Positions 1-7,137 of a stretch of DNA of 11,663 nt are shown piece by piece. The stretch is from Planctomycetota bacterium (GTDB lineage: Bacteria > Planctomycetota > Planctomycetia > Pirellulales > Pirellulaceae). Each line of letters begins with the position of its first letter. Positions within the stretch are counted from its first letter, which is position 1. The stretch lies in contig JAEZGD010000191.1 of the NCBI GenBank assembly GCA_023417165.1, positions 1-11,663 on the forward strand. Direction: 5' to 3'. The notes below the pieces were generated by a model. The model worked only from the letters and a program-made list of their open reading frames with translations, was not told the origin of the DNA and did no database searches. The position numbers and the translations under genes are program-made.

Positions 1-863
1 TCGAAGTGCCCTGTGAAGCGGAGCGCGTAGTGGTCGGTGATCGGCAGGAACGAGAGATCGAATCCGTACGTCTCGCCTTGTGACTTGGGCTTCAGCTGGC
101 TGAAGTCGGGCAGCGTGTCATAGCTGCCTTGATACAGAGTGTATTTCAGGTTCGCAGGAATGCGCAGGCCTTTCAGATCGCGCAACAGGTACGACGCCAG
201 TTGGCGCGCTTCGTCCGTCGTGAGGTTGAGCGCAGGCATGCGCGAGGCGGGGCGCGCCTTGGCGGGATCTTGCAGGAACGCGGTCAGCGAAGCCAGCGTG
301 TACTTTTCGCCGAGTTTGCCAAGCGGAACCGAAGTGGCAAGTTGCGGCGCGTTCGGCTTCTGTGCATTGTGACAAGCCACGCAGCCCAAGCGATGATAGA
401 GCGCGTCGCCTTGAGCGATGGCGGTGGGTGTGATTTGCTGATCGTTGACGGTGCCGGTTTGCGCTAGATAGTGCGTCAGCGCGGTGACGGCCGTTTGCTT
501 GTCCTTTTCGGCCCAGCCTGCGAAGGGATCAGGCATGGTCGTGCCGGGCTTGGTGCCGTGCGGATCGGCGAGAAACTTGGCCAGGTATTCGGGCCGCACG
601 CGGCTGCCAACCTGTTCGAGGTTCGGTCCCGGCTTGTGATGCAAGTGCGCCAGCGGCGCGGCCTCGGCCTGGTGGCAGGAAGTGCAGCTTAATTCGCCGA
701 GCAGCAGTTGCCCGCCGAGCGCTGGTTCTTCGCCGGCGCGATGAAAGCGTTCGAACGCGGGAACGATGGGATGAGCCGCTTCGGCGGCATTAACCAAGTG
801 AGGCGCGATTCCCAAAGCGCAACCACTAACCAGCAAAACAACAAAGCGCAGCGACCAAGACAT
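1..863 (-). CDS. Secreted diheme cytochrome c with PA14-like domain (3' end outside window)
   Basis: The frame is open from the ATG at 861-863 to the window edge (287 codons), so the C-terminus is missing. Residues 1-27 form a signal peptide (hydrophobic stretch, then a VNA-AEA type cleavage site). Two c-type haem motifs are visible: CTSCH (60-64) and CVACH (161-165). Each is followed by a plausible axial Met in an MP context (Met110 in TTMP, Met209 in SRMP), so this is a tandem diheme cytochrome c acting outside the cytoplasm. From about residue 237 the sequence (for example YTLYQGSYDTLPDF, then HYALRFTGHF) resembles the start of a PA14 beta-barrel, a carbohydrate-associated domain. Planctomycetes often fuse cytochrome c modules to such domains. 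GGAG at 872-875 lies 8 nt before the start and supports it. The electron partner and any substrate are unknown. The cytochrome call is firm; PA14 is likely but truncated. Confidence 0.85.
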   Translation of the reverse strand, partial: MSWSLRFVVLLVSGCALGIAPHLVNAAEAAHPIVPAFERFHRAGEEPALGGQLLLGELSCTSCHQAEAAPLAHLHHKPGPNLEQVGSRVRPEYLAKFLADPHGTKPGTTMPDPFAGWAEKDKQTAVTALTHYLAQTGTVNDQQITPTAIAQGDALYHRLGCVACHNAQKPNAPQLATSVPLGKLGEKYTLASLTAFLQDPAKARPASRMPALNLTTDEARQLASYLLRDLKGLRIPANLKYTLYQGSYDTLPDFSQLKPKSQGETYGFDLSFLPITDHYALRFTGHF

Positions 864-1091
864 GCAACAAACTCCGCAAGCCACAAGAGGCGGGAACGCC
901 AAGGCGGTTGAGTCACGCGGTAGGACGGGGGGGACAGGTGTTCCTAGTTATGGAAAGCGATCACTCCCTCGTCAATCCTGCGAGGTGAGTTTTTAGAAAG
1001 TTTGCTGAGCGATAATCTCCCCCTGCAATGAGACGTTTGGGATAGAATTCACGCTCTACACAGCCTTCGCGACTCTTGGCACGAGCCTGCT
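864..1091. promoter_or_regulatory. Divergent intergenic region, presumed promoters of cytochrome and htrA-like genes
   Basis: These 228 bp separate two genes that point away from each other, so each should have a promoter here (inference from layout). On the plus strand, GATAAT at 1011-1016 and TAGAAT near 1043-1048 resemble -10 boxes, but neither has a convincing -35 box at the usual spacing. I see no operator palindrome, RNA gene or repeat. Confidence 0.3.
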
Positions 1092-2267
1092 ATGTCCACC
1101 GAGTATCGACCCCATGCCTTGCCGCCACCGCTGCCGCCGACTTCCTCGCGTACCTCCATGCTGGCGCTGTTGCAGACGTTGGTCTTGTTACTGCTGGTGA
1201 TTGTCCTGGTGCGCAATTGGTGGGAGGGCGCTAGTCAACCACCGCCATTGCCGCCTCCTTCGCCGGTCATGCCTTCTGGCAACCTTGCCGAAGACGAGAA
1301 ATCGACGATCCAGCTCTTTCGTCAGTCGTCGCGCTCGATGGCGTATGTCAACACGTCGGCGGTCGGGCGCGATCGCATCAGCCTCAACGTGCTCGAGATT
1401 CCGCGCGGCACCGGTAGCGGCTTTGTGTGGGATCACGACGGGCACATCGTCACGAACTTCCACGTGGTCGAGGAAGGCAATCGCTGGAAGGTGACCCTGG
1501 CCGATCAAAGCGCGTGGGACGCCGAAATTGTCGGTGTTGCGCCGGATCGCGATCTCGCCGTGCTCAAGATAAAGGCGCCGCGCAATCGCTTGGAACCACT
1601 GCTAATCGGCACCTCGCAAAATCTGGAGGTTGGCCAGAAGGTGTTTGCGATTGGCAATCCATTTGGTCTCGACCAGACGCTGACCACCGGCGTCATTAGC
1701 GGCTTGGGACGCGAGATCCGCGCGCGCACCGGGCGCGTGATTCAAGAGGTGATTCAAACCGATGCCGCGATCAATCCTGGCAACAGTGGTGGGCCACTCT
1801 TGAACAGTGCTGGCGAACTGATCGGTGTGAATACGGCCATTTACAGTCCGTCGGGCGCTTCAGCAGGCATTGGCTTTGCCATTCCGGTCGACGCAGTCAG
1901 CCGCGTGGTGCCGCAATTGATCGCCACCGGGCGCGTCACCCGCCCCGGCTTGGGCGTGAGTGTGGCGGCCGAGAATGTCGCGCAGCGACTGCGCATCGAG
2001 GGCGTGCTCGTGTTCAATGTCGTGGAAGGCGGCCCTGCCGAAAAGGCTGGCCTGCGCCCGACCACCCGCGAGGAACAAGGGAACGTGGAACTAGGCGACG
2101 TGATTCAAGCCGTCAACGGCAAGAAGGTGAGTTCCAGTGATGAGCTTTTCGCCCGGCTGGAACAGTTCGACGTCGGCGACACGATCACGCTTTCGGTGCT
2201 GCGCGGTGCTCATAGTGGCTCGGAATCGCAGCTCGAAATCCAAGTCACCCTCGGCGCCATCGAGTAG
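1092..2267 (+). CDS. Membrane-anchored HtrA/DegP-family serine protease with one PDZ domain
   Basis: This 391-residue S1C (trypsin-like) protease belongs to the family that degrades or senses misfolded envelope proteins. A proline-rich N-terminus precedes one transmembrane helix at about 23-40, then a second proline-rich linker (50-60), giving DegS-like topology with the protease outside the membrane. The catalytic triad is intact: His124 (TNFHVV), Asp154 (DLAVLK) and Ser232 (GNSGGP). One C-terminal PDZ domain spans about 285-388 (GVLVFNVVEGGPAEKAGL, LGDVIQAVNGKKV); DegP has two. No good Shine-Dalgarno precedes the ATG at 1092. An internal ATG at 1158 (Met23), directly before the membrane helix, is an alternative start that would drop the first proline-rich stretch. 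The gene stands alone and converges on the HAD gene downstream. The family is certain; the substrate is unknown. Confidence 0.93.
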   Translation: MSTEYRPHALPPPLPPTSSRTSMLALLQTLVLLLLVIVLVRNWWEGASQPPPLPPPSPVMPSGNLAEDEKSTIQLFRQSSRSMAYVNTSAVGRDRISLNVLEIPRGTGSGFVWDHDGHIVTNFHVVEEGNRWKVTLADQSAWDAEIVGVAPDRDLAVLKIKAPRNRLEPLLIGTSQNLEVGQKVFAIGNPFGLDQTLTTGVISGLGREIRARTGRVIQEVIQTDAAINPGNSGGPLLNSAGELIGVNTAIYSPSGASAGIGFAIPVDAVSRVVPQLIATGRVTRPGLGVSVAAENVAQRLRIEGVLVFNVVEGGPAEKAGLRPTTREEQGNVELGDVIQAVNGKKVSSSDELFARLEQFDVGDTITLSVLRGAHSGSESQLEIQVTLGAIE

Positions 2268-2295
2268 CTTCCCACGCATCCGCTGCTTCCTCTTC

Positions 2296-2323
2296 CTCAC
2301 TAGCCCGAAGCGCCAGCGAGGGA
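2296..2323 (+). repeat. LTSPKRQRG-type intergenic repeat, left arm
   Basis: The 28 bases begin CTCACTAGCCCGAAG and end GCGAGGGA; read in frame they give LTSPKRQRG. The copy lies 28 bp after the htrA-like stop codon. It matches the reverse complement of 2441-2468 at 24 of 28 positions. I recall this sequence as a frequent intergenic repeat in planctomycete genomes, which I could not verify here. Confidence 0.7.
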
Positions 2324-2440
2324 AGGGGGACGTAGGAACTCTTTGGTCGCCATGAGTTCTCAGCGACGTGCGCCGCAATGAAACGAGTGGTTCTCGCCGA
2401 ATTGGTGCTCACGGCGCTCATAATGCGCACGCATACCGCG

Positions 2441-2468
2441 TCCCTCGCTCGCGCGTCGTTCTAGTGAG
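2441..2468 (-). repeat. LTSPKRQRG-type intergenic repeat, right (inverted) arm
   Basis: This is the inverted partner of 2296-2323 with four mismatches. Read on the minus strand it begins CTCACTAG and ends GCGAGGGA. Its outer CTCACTAG covers the last bases of the HAD gene at 2461-3138, including the final His codon and the TAG stop, so that gene ends inside the repeat. Confidence 0.7.
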
Positions 2469-3138
2469 CGGAATCAATGAGCTCCATGATGCGCGCTGGC
2501 GTCAATTCGAGCAGCGTTGGCACAATCAACTCGGCAGCGTGCTGCTCTTCGGCGGTGCGGCCGGTGCTGGTGACGGCAATGCACTTCATGCCTGCGCGAT
2601 GGGCAGCTTCGATGCCGGCGGGGGCATCTTCGATCACGCAGCAGCGCGCCGGCGCCAGGCCGATCCGTTCGGCGGCCAGCAAGAAGATCTGCGGATCGGG
2701 CTTACCGCGGTAAACATCTCGCCCGGTGACAATCCCGCGAAACTTGTCGCGACGCTGTAGCTTATCGACGGCCAGGTCGACGTTGGGCGGCGGCCCCGAT
2801 GAGCCAACGCCCAATGCCACGCCGGCGGCAAAGAGGGCGTCGATCAGCTTGCCAGCGCCCGGCAGTTCCGGAAACGAATCTGCCAACAGCTCGCGATACT
2901 TGGCTTCTTTGGCCTCGTCGAGCTCGGCGATCTGCTCGGGCGAGTAATCCTTCAGGCCAAAGATCTCGACGATCGCCTCGCGGCTGGTGCGGCCGAAACT
3001 GGTGGCGAACTGCTCTTCGGTGATCGAAAAGCCGCGCTCGCGACCAAGAATCACCCAGGCGTCGAAGTGTGCCTGGTACGAGTCGATGAGGACGCCGTCG
3101 ACGTCGAAGATCACGCCATAAGAAAATGGTTTATTCAT
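2461..3138 (-). CDS. HAD-superfamily hydrolase, beta-phosphoglucomutase-like
   Basis: This 225-residue protein has all HAD motifs: motif I FDVDGV with nucleophile Asp12 and acid/base Asp14, motif II Ser113 in VGSSG, motif III Lys146 in RGKPDP, and motif IV Glu170-Asp171 in CCVIEDAPAG. The helical cap follows motif I. His24 (YQAHFDAW) and Arg53 (TSREAI) sit where beta-phosphoglucomutase has its His20 and Arg49, which favours a sugar-phosphate mutase or phosphatase in that subgroup; the substrate cannot be read from sequence. The start at 3138 has no clear Shine-Dalgarno, but motif I follows at the usual distance. The last codons and TAG stop lie inside an inverted repeat arm, so the native C-terminus may have been slightly altered. 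It is divergent from another HAD gene 82 bp away. Confidence 0.88.
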   Translation of the reverse strand: MNKPFSYGVIFDVDGVLIDSYQAHFDAWVILGRERGFSITEEQFATSFGRTSREAIVEIFGLKDYSPEQIAELDEAKEAKYRELLADSFPELPGAGKLIDALFAAGVALGVGSSGPPPNVDLAVDKLQRRDKFRGIVTGRDVYRGKPDPQIFLLAAERIGLAPARCCVIEDAPAGIEAAHRAGMKCIAVTSTGRTAEEQHAAELIVPTLLELTPARIMELIDSAH

Positions 3139-3220
3139 GCTGCGAAACTACCGCAAAACGGCCGCGGCGCGTAGGGCGGACCACCTTCGCCAACCGCCAT
3201 GGCCCGGCTAAAATGCAGGC
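3139..3220. promoter_or_regulatory. Short divergent intergenic region between two HAD genes
   Basis: These 82 bp separate divergent HAD genes, so promoters for both are expected here or inside the coding starts (inference from layout). The stretch is GC-rich, and I see no convincing -10/-35 pair or operator on either strand. Confidence 0.25.
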
Positions 3221-3904
3221 ATGCGAGTCATTCTTTTCGATATCGACGGAACGTTAATCCACACCGAGGGAGCAGGGCGGGCAGCGCTGCATATGGCACT
3301 GGCCACCGAATTCGCCATCACGGAGCCGCATCACGTCGATCTTTCGGGACGGACCGATCGCGGCATCTGTCGCGAACTGTTCGACGCCCACGCGATCGAG
3401 CACACTCCGGCCAACTGGCAGCGGTTTCGCGATGCCTATCTGGCTGGCCTGCAGCATCACCTGGCGACGCGTCCAGGGCGAGTTCTGGCAGGCGTGCATG
3501 AACTGGTTGCGCGGCTCAAGACGTTGCCGCGGGTTTCGTTAGGCTTGCTGACCGGCAACGTGCGCGAAGGCGCGCGTCACAAGCTTACGCATTACGCATT
3601 GCACGAGCACTTCTTATACGGCGGCTTTGGCGATACCCATCACGAACGCGACGATGTCGCGCGCGAAGCACTGACCGCCGCGCAGGCGCACTGCGGCGAT
3701 CACATCTGTGGCGACCACATCTGGGTGATTGGCGATACGCCGCTCGATATTCGCTGCGCCAGGGCGATTGGCGCGAAAGTGATCGCGGTCGCCACCGGTA
3801 CGTTCAGCCTGGAAGAGCTGCATGCGCATCGGCCCGATCTTGCCGTGAAAGATCTGGGCCAAACGGTGGAACTGCTGGAAGTGCTGGTGGGCGAGCGCTG
3901 TTAA
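3221..3904 (+). CDS. HAD-superfamily phosphatase, phosphoglycolate phosphatase-like
   Basis: This 227-residue HAD hydrolase starts directly with motif I: FDIDGTL with Asp7 and Asp9. Motif II is Thr111 in LGLLTGN, the motif III Lys is probably Lys121, and motif IV is GDTPLD (171-176). The IDGTL form and GDTPLDI...A motif match the Gph-like phosphatase group, which dephosphorylates small phosphometabolites such as 2-phosphoglycolate; the real substrate is unknown. Directly before motif IV is a tandem GDHIC/GDHIW (159-168), made by a 15-bp DNA duplication that keeps the frame. It lengthens the loop leading into the strand that carries the metal-binding Asp. The ATG at 3221 follows GCAGGC with very short spacing, so the ribosome site is weak. 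It converges on yebC with a gap of about 50 bp. Confidence 0.88.
   Translation: MRVILFDIDGTLIHTEGAGRAALHMALATEFAITEPHHVDLSGRTDRGICRELFDAHAIEHTPANWQRFRDAYLAGLQHHLATRPGRVLAGVHELVARLKTLPRVSLGLLTGNVREGARHKLTHYALHEHFLYGGFGDTHHERDDVAREALTAAQAHCGDHICGDHIWVIGDTPLDIRCARAIGAKVIAVATGTFSLEELHAHRPDLAVKDLGQTVELLEVLVGERC
3695..3724 (+). repeat. In-frame 15-bp tandem duplication inside HAD phosphatase
   Basis: GGCGATCACATCTGT (3695-3709) is followed at once by GGCGACCACATCTGG (3710-3724), 13 of 15 matching. The unit length is a multiple of three, so it adds five residues without a frameshift. Two differences suggest it is not brand new. Confidence 0.75.
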
Positions 3905-3954
3905 ACGCTCACCCGGCGGCTGCGTGCCGAGGATCGATTCGCCACGCGTGGTCG

Positions 3955-4074
3955 TTAGTCCTTCGACAACTCTTCCATCGCTTCGTCGCTGACCTTGAAG
4001 TTCGCGGCGACGCCTTGCACGTCGTCGTGATCGTCGAGCTTCTCCATTAGTTTCAGCACTTTGCGCGCGGTTTA
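3955..4074 (-). pseudogene. yebC: Orphaned YebC C-terminus downstream of an in-frame TAA
   Basis: After the TAA at 4072-4074 the yebC frame stays open for 38 codons (4071 to 3958) and ends at a second TAA at 3955-3957. The encoded residues begin TARKVLKLMEKLDDHDDVQ and end EELSKD, which is the normal YebC C-terminal helix and strand. Restoring one sense codon would give a 251-residue protein of normal family length. One base change (for example GAA to TAA) explains the break. No other defect is visible on either side. Confidence 0.85.
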
Positions 4075-4710
4075 GACATCCAGGTCGACCGTGGTGTTAG
4101 GAATCCGCGACACCTGCGCCATTTCCGGTTCGATGCCCGCGGCAGTCAGCGCTTCAGACACCGCCACATAGCTATCGGGCGCACACAGGATTTCGAACTT
4201 GTCGCCCTCCTGCTTGATGTCTTCCGCGCCGGCTTCCAAGGCGACTTCCATCAACTGTTCTTCGCTGGTTTTGGCGGCCGGAATGACGAACAAGCCTTTG
4301 CGATCGAAGTTGAACGAAGCGCAGCCTGTCTTGCCAAGTTCGCCATCGTTAACGTCGAAGATCTTGCGAATCTCGCCCGCAGTGCGATTGCGGTTGTCGG
4401 TCAAAATCTCGACCAGGATCGCGACTTTCCCCGGACCATAGCCTTCGTACAGCGCCTCTTCGACGTTGTCTCCTTCGCCGCCGCCGCCGGTTCCCTTCTT
4501 GATGGCGCGCTCGATGTTGTCCTTGGGCATCGACATGCTGCGGGCGTCGAGCAGCGCTTTGCGCAAGCGGGCGTTGGCGTTGGGATCGCCGCCGCCGAGT
4601 TTCGCGGCAATGGTGATGGCTCTAGCCAGCTTGCCCCAGAGCTTGCTGCGTTTGTTGTTGACCGCCGCCTTGCGGTACATGACGTTGGCTGCGTGCGAAT
4701 GTCCTGCCAT
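4072..4710 (-). CDS. yebC: YebC/PmpR/TACO1-family protein, truncated by in-frame stop
   Basis: The family signature MAGHSHAANV opens the protein, followed by RKAAVNNKRSKLWGKLARAI, then the conserved MPKDNIERAIKKGTG and the YEGYGPGKVAI / LTDNRNRTAGEIRKIF blocks. The family was first described as transcription regulators (PmpR); more recent work on YebC and mitochondrial TACO1 points to a ribosome-associated role in translating difficult stretches such as polyproline. The reading frame stops at codon 213, whereas homologues have about 240-250 residues. The missing part continues in frame downstream (3955-4071). In known structures the C-terminal strand and helix return to the second domain, so the short form may fold poorly (inference). 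A weak AAGAG lies upstream of the start. The gene follows the TPR gene by 50 bp on the same strand, which is compatible with one transcript. Confidence 0.88.
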   Translation of the reverse strand: MAGHSHAANVMYRKAAVNNKRSKLWGKLARAITIAAKLGGGDPNANARLRKALLDARSMSMPKDNIERAIKKGTGGGGEGDNVEEALYEGYGPGKVAILVEILTDNRNRTAGEIRKIFDVNDGELGKTGCASFNFDRKGLFVIPAAKTSEEQLMEVALEAGAEDIKQEGDKFEILCAPDSYVAVSEALTAAGIEPEMAQVSRIPNTTVDLDV

Positions 4711-4760
4711 GACTGTCTCTTCAAAAACCGTATGAGTAGCGTAGGACGAACCTCTTTGTC

Positions 4761-6965
4761 CTACTTGGAAGGGTTGGCTTCAAGCTTGTCGCGCGCCATT
4801 TGCAGGCGCGCGTCGTCTTTCTCTTGTTCGAAGGCTGCTGCGGCGCGCGTCCAGGCGTCGCGCGCTTTATCGAGTTGACCAGCGGCTTGATATGCATCGC
4901 CAAGGTGATCGAGGATGACGCCATCGGGCGTTTCGACGTCGGCGGCACGCTCGAGTTCGGCGATCGCTTCGGGATAGCGTTTGAGCTGGTAATAGATCCA
5001 GCCCAGGCTATCGCGATAAGCATGGTTATCGGGTTCGGCCGCGACGGCAGTCTCGAGCATGCGCAGCGCGCGGTTGAGATGCACGCCGTCCTCGGACCAC
5101 AAATAGCCGAGGTCGTTCATCGCGCCGATATCTTCTGGGAACTCGTCCAGCACCTGCTCCAGCCATTCCATGCCTTCGGTGCGACGATTGGTTTGCACGC
5201 AGATGTTCGACATGACCATGCGCGCTTCGCGCATCGCAGTGCGAACGTTCGCGGTCTTGTGATCGCTATCCCATTTGGCCAGCAGATCCAGGTACGTCTT
5301 CTCGGCGTCGGCATAACGCTTCGCGTGGTACTGAATCCAGCCTTTGCGACCGAGCAGGTTGGCGGCCGGCTTGCTGCCTTGCAGGCCCTGGTCAATGGTG
5401 GCGAGCGCGGTGTCGGTCTGGCCTTGCATCTCTTGGGTGCTGGCCAGAAAGTAACGCAACAGTTCCTTGCGCTGCGCGGGCAGGTTCTTATCGAGCGCTT
5501 CCTGAAAGACTTTGCCGGCGCGCTCGTATTCGTTGGCCTGGTAGAGTTCGAGTCCCCACGTGACATAGGCGTCCGCCTTCGAGAGCGCGGCTTTCGCGGC
5601 ACGTGGCGCAGCCACGACAATCGCGAAGAATTCTTGGGCGGCGTCGTACTGCTTGGCCTTCAGCGCCAGCATCGCAATGGCGAGCGCTTCACCGGTGGTG
5701 AGCGTGGTTGGTTCGGCAGTCTTGCGGCGCTGCGCTTCGGCGATCAATTGCCCTATCATGTCGCCGTCGGCCACGAGCGTTTCGCCAGCATCGCCGAGGG
5801 TGATTAACGCAGCCGTTTTGCCGAGCGATTTACCGAGGACCGTCAGCAACTCGCTAGTTTTCTTCTGGGCATGCAAGAGTTCCACCAGCAAGCCCGCGGC
5901 TTCGATGGTCGCTTCTTTGTCGAGCGATTTGCTGAGGACTTCGATCGCCTTTTCGTCTTGGCCCGCAGTGTGCAGTGCATCACCATAGGCGAAGGCGAGC
6001 GCGGTGTTGTCGGCATCGTCGGCATGCAGGGCGGCTAACCGCGTGAGCACTTGTGTCTGAGCTGCGGCTTTGTCGCCGAGCTTGGCGGCGAGCGTTTCTT
6101 CCAGCAAGTCGTAGGCGTCAACGCCGGCCGCGGCACTCTTATTGGCGAAGTATTTGTCGAGCTGTGCGAGGGCGTCGTCGTGGCGCTTTTGCTCGCTGCG
6201 AATGCGCGCTAGATGATAGGCCAGCACCGCTTCGTCGGCCTTGGCTTCATCCGCTTTGGTGAACATGGCCTCGGCGTCGTCATAACGTTTAGCGCGGAAA
6301 AAGCACTCGCCGAGCAGCGTGTACGTGGCATGAGCGTTGCCGAGCACGATCTTGTACAGCTCGTCGGACAGGCCATACTTCTTCGGATCAAGGATCGCTT
6401 CGCGCACGCGGGCGAACGATTCGGCGGCGGGCACGAAGTCCTCTTGCAGAAAATGCAGGCGGCCGATTTCCATGTGCAGCAGCACCGCCGTCACGTCGTC
6501 AGTCTCTTTTTGCATCTCCAGCGAAGTGCGATACAGCTTGAGCGCCCGAGCGTAATCTTGCTGCTCGGTCAGATGCATCGCCAGGCGGCGCAGCAGTTGC
6601 GCGTCTTTGGGATCGCGCTCGGCGGCCAGCACGGCATAGCGTGCGGCCTCTTCGTTGTGTTCGAGTTCGAAGGCCAGCGACACGATCTCGCCGAGGATGG
6701 CGACCGCCTGGGGATCGTAGCGATAGGCGCGCTGATAGCGGCGGAGCGCGGCGTCGTACTTTTCGCGCTGATACAGCAAACGCCCATGCGCGAACATGGA
6801 AGCAGCCGTGAGCTGATCCTGCTCGACTTCGCCACGGCTTTGGCTGGGCACAAACAGGGCAGGGGGATCTTCGCCTTCTTGTCCCAATCCCAAAGGGACG
6901 TTGGTTTGAGCCGCCAATGGCGAGGCGAAGCCGACAAACAACACCAAGATGAGCAATGAACGCAT
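4761..6965 (-). CDS. Large secreted tetratricopeptide-repeat protein
   Basis: I choose the ATG at 6963-6965 because it opens a clear signal peptide (MRSLLILVLFVGFASPLAAQ), giving 734 residues; the frame also allows a start at 7058, which would bury that signal behind 31 unconvincing residues. The mature protein is alpha-helical repeat almost throughout. TPR-like units are clearest at about 54-85, 215-245, 465-500, 535-565 and the C-terminal run 612-710 (MNDLGYLWSEDGVHL, YRDSLGWIYYQLKRYPEA, ILDHLGDAYQAAGQLDKA). That C-terminal trio is typical of envelope TPR proteins widespread in Gram-negative bacteria, thought to scaffold protein complexes. The middle (300-450) is helical and Ala-rich with weaker repeats. 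There is no lipobox Cys and no catalytic domain, so the likely role is a periplasmic protein-interaction scaffold; the partner is unknown. No Shine-Dalgarno is visible. Confidence 0.85.
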   Translation of the reverse strand: MRSLLILVLFVGFASPLAAQTNVPLGLGQEGEDPPALFVPSQSRGEVEQDQLTAASMFAHGRLLYQREKYDAALRRYQRAYRYDPQAVAILGEIVSLAFELEHNEEAARYAVLAAERDPKDAQLLRRLAMHLTEQQDYARALKLYRTSLEMQKETDDVTAVLLHMEIGRLHFLQEDFVPAAESFARVREAILDPKKYGLSDELYKIVLGNAHATYTLLGECFFRAKRYDDAEAMFTKADEAKADEAVLAYHLARIRSEQKRHDDALAQLDKYFANKSAAAGVDAYDLLEETLAAKLGDKAAAQTQVLTRLAALHADDADNTALAFAYGDALHTAGQDEKAIEVLSKSLDKEATIEAAGLLVELLHAQKKTSELLTVLGKSLGKTAALITLGDAGETLVADGDMIGQLIAEAQRRKTAEPTTLTTGEALAIAMLALKAKQYDAAQEFFAIVVAAPRAAKAALSKADAYVTWGLELYQANEYERAGKVFQEALDKNLPAQRKELLRYFLASTQEMQGQTDTALATIDQGLQGSKPAANLLGRKGWIQYHAKRYADAEKTYLDLLAKWDSDHKTANVRTAMREARMVMSNICVQTNRRTEGMEWLEQVLDEFPEDIGAMNDLGYLWSEDGVHLNRALRMLETAVAAEPDNHAYRDSLGWIYYQLKRYPEAIAELERAADVETPDGVILDHLGDAYQAAGQLDKARDAWTRAAAAFEQEKDDARLQMARDKLEANPSK

Positions 6966-7063
6966 GGTGGATCTGGGCACAAAAGGAGGCGCTCTTTCTT
7001 CGCAGGGCAAGCCCGGCTGAAATGCCGTGGACCGCCGCTGGCGAACCGTTACCGTCACGCTCT

Positions 7064-7083
7064 GGCGTCTCTGTTGAGACGCC
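7064..7083 (-). other. Perfect 8-bp hairpin between TPR gene and endonuclease III-like gene
   Basis: GGCGTCTC and GAGACGCC are exact complements separated by four bases, within the 172-bp gap upstream of the TPR start. In the minus-strand transcript no U-tract follows, so it is not a classical intrinsic terminator. It could be an attenuator, a processing or stability hairpin, or a dyad for a regulator. Confidence 0.4.
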
Positions 7084-7137
7084 CACCACGCCCGGCAACC
7101 GCTCTCCTACTATTCTAGCCGCAGAGCGAAGGAGCCG

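Larger units (their letters stand above)
2296..2468. mobile_element. Small non-coding unit bounded by inverted repeats (MITE-like, tentative)
   Basis: The two 28-bp arms enclose 117 bp without a credible ORF, giving a 173-bp unit between two convergent genes. Inside, GAACTC (2336-2341) and GAGTTC (2354-2359) could form a small hairpin. No flanking target-site duplication is obvious and no transposase is nearby. The unit could be a miniature mobile element moved in trans, or two independent copies of a dispersed repeat. Its place between convergent genes would also suit a role in transcript 3' ends, but there is no T-tract. Confidence 0.35.

Noticed and set aside
3893..3910. GAGCG/CGCTC 5-bp inverted repeat over the stop codon of the HAD phosphatase as a terminator
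   Set aside because: The stem is short, overlaps coding sequence and has no T-tract after it; too weak to call.
3942..3951. CCACGCGTGG palindrome between HAD phosphatase and yebC
   Set aside because: A 10-bp palindrome without a loop in GC-rich DNA is expected by chance and has no supporting context.
4800..5807. Long plus-strand open frame (335 codons) opposite the TPR gene
   Set aside because: It is antisense to a gene with clear TPR motifs and a signal peptide, and its translation shows no recognisable domain. Long antisense frames are expected with this GC and codon bias.
6966..7058. 31-codon upstream extension of the TPR protein
   Set aside because: The extension places a polar, Arg/Pro-rich stretch before an evident signal peptide, so the start at 6965 is preferred.
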